Source: Candidatus Pacearchaeota archaeon (GTDB lineage Archaea > Nanobdellota > Nanobdellia > Pacearchaeales > GW2011-AR1). Taken from it: a stretch of DNA of 5,633 nucleotides. The stretch spans positions 16,267-21,899 of the forward strand of contig JACPLS010000079.1 of NCBI GenBank assembly GCA_016186375.1, given 5' to 3'. Under the pieces are notes generated by a model. That model was not told the DNA's origin. It saw only the letters and a program-made list of their open reading frames with translations, and did not search any database. Below, piece by piece: positions 5,552-5,633 of the stretch. The position numbers were made by a program, and so were the translations under genes. Position 1 is the stretch's first letter, and each line of letters starts with the position of its first letter.

Positions 5552-5633
5552 CTACTTAATTATCCAAACTGTTCCGTGATGCGCGTCTTGATTTCGCACA
5601 TAGTCATTAGCTCTTTCAACGCTGATAAAGCCG
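5552..5633 (-). CDS. tnpA: Y1 (IS200-like) transposase, C-terminal fragment entering from right edge
   Basis: The frame is open from the right edge to a TAG at 5552-5554 and gives 26 residues: GFISVERANDYVRNQ, then DAHHGTVWIIK. The YVRNQ has the Y-x-x-x-Q spacing of HUH/Y1 transposases, where the Tyr makes the covalent bond with DNA and the Gln completes the metal site. The NQ...HH context resembles the C-terminal helix of IS200-type TnpA proteins as I remember them. Position agrees with this: the gene ends 29 bases before the strong hairpin typical of an element's right end. The HUH motif would lie outside the window, so only this short segment supports the call, and whether the gene is intact cannot be judged. 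Confidence 0.5.
   Translation of the reverse strand, partial: GFISVERANDYVRNQDAHHGTVWIIK

Larger units (their letters stand above)
5494..5633 (-). mobile_element. Right end of an IS200/IS605-type element, partial
   Basis: This segment is far richer in G+C than the rest (34 of 50 bases at 5501-5550) and contains two hairpins plus the end of a Y1-type transposase gene entering from the right edge. On the minus strand the order is transposase stop, hairpin, GGAAGC, strong hairpin, AGGACGTCAC. From memory, a hairpin followed by AGGA[C/T]GTCAC resembles the right ends of archaeal IS200/IS605 elements. The left boundary given here is my estimate of the element's end. No target duplication is expected, because these elements insert as single strands without duplicating the target. 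The rest of the element lies outside the window. Confidence 0.55.

Overview
The window is AT-rich and looks archaeal. Four of the five promoters I can place have a TATA box centred 25-27 bases before the start codon. That is the spacing expected of leaderless archaeal transcripts. Only the internal gene of the one operon carries a clear Shine-Dalgarno sequence. The left-edge gene starts with an archaeal type IV pilin/archaellin-type signal segment. The protein set (pilin-like protein, large nucleotidyltransferase fusion, HTH plus nucleotidyltransferase pair) reminds me of DPANN archaea such as Woesearchaeota or Pacearchaeota. That assignment is from memory and cannot be tested here.

Layout, left to right, with all convincing genes on the minus strand: (1) 1-445, a pilin-like secreted or surface protein that runs off the left edge; (2) 485-898, a small protein of unknown function with its own promoter and a palindrome just upstream of the TATA box; (3) 1028-1954, a calcineurin-like phosphoesterase whose C-terminal metal motifs are intact but whose N-terminal ones look degenerate; (4) 2017-3939, a 640-residue protein with a DNA polymerase beta-type nucleotidyltransferase core inside long helical extensions; (5) 4021-4683 and 4680-5315, a two-gene operon overlapping by ATGA, in which a winged-helix protein precedes a second, smaller nucleotidyltransferase; (6) 5316-5493, an AT-rich spacer holding the operon promoter and possibly a divergent one; (7) from about 5494 to the right edge, a GC-rich segment that I read as the right end of an IS200/IS605-type element, with the last 26 residues of its Y1 transposase and a subterminal hairpin structure.

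The best candidate for an interesting system is the operon at 4021-5315. Its order and domain types (winged-helix regulator, then a GGT...DxD nucleotidyltransferase ending in a K...RxKDxDD motif) parallel the AbiEi/AbiEii toxin-antitoxin arrangement, and it lies beside a mobile element. A second nucleotidyltransferase protein follows directly downstream. A toxin-antitoxin or defence role is an inference; the sequence shows only the domains and the arrangement.
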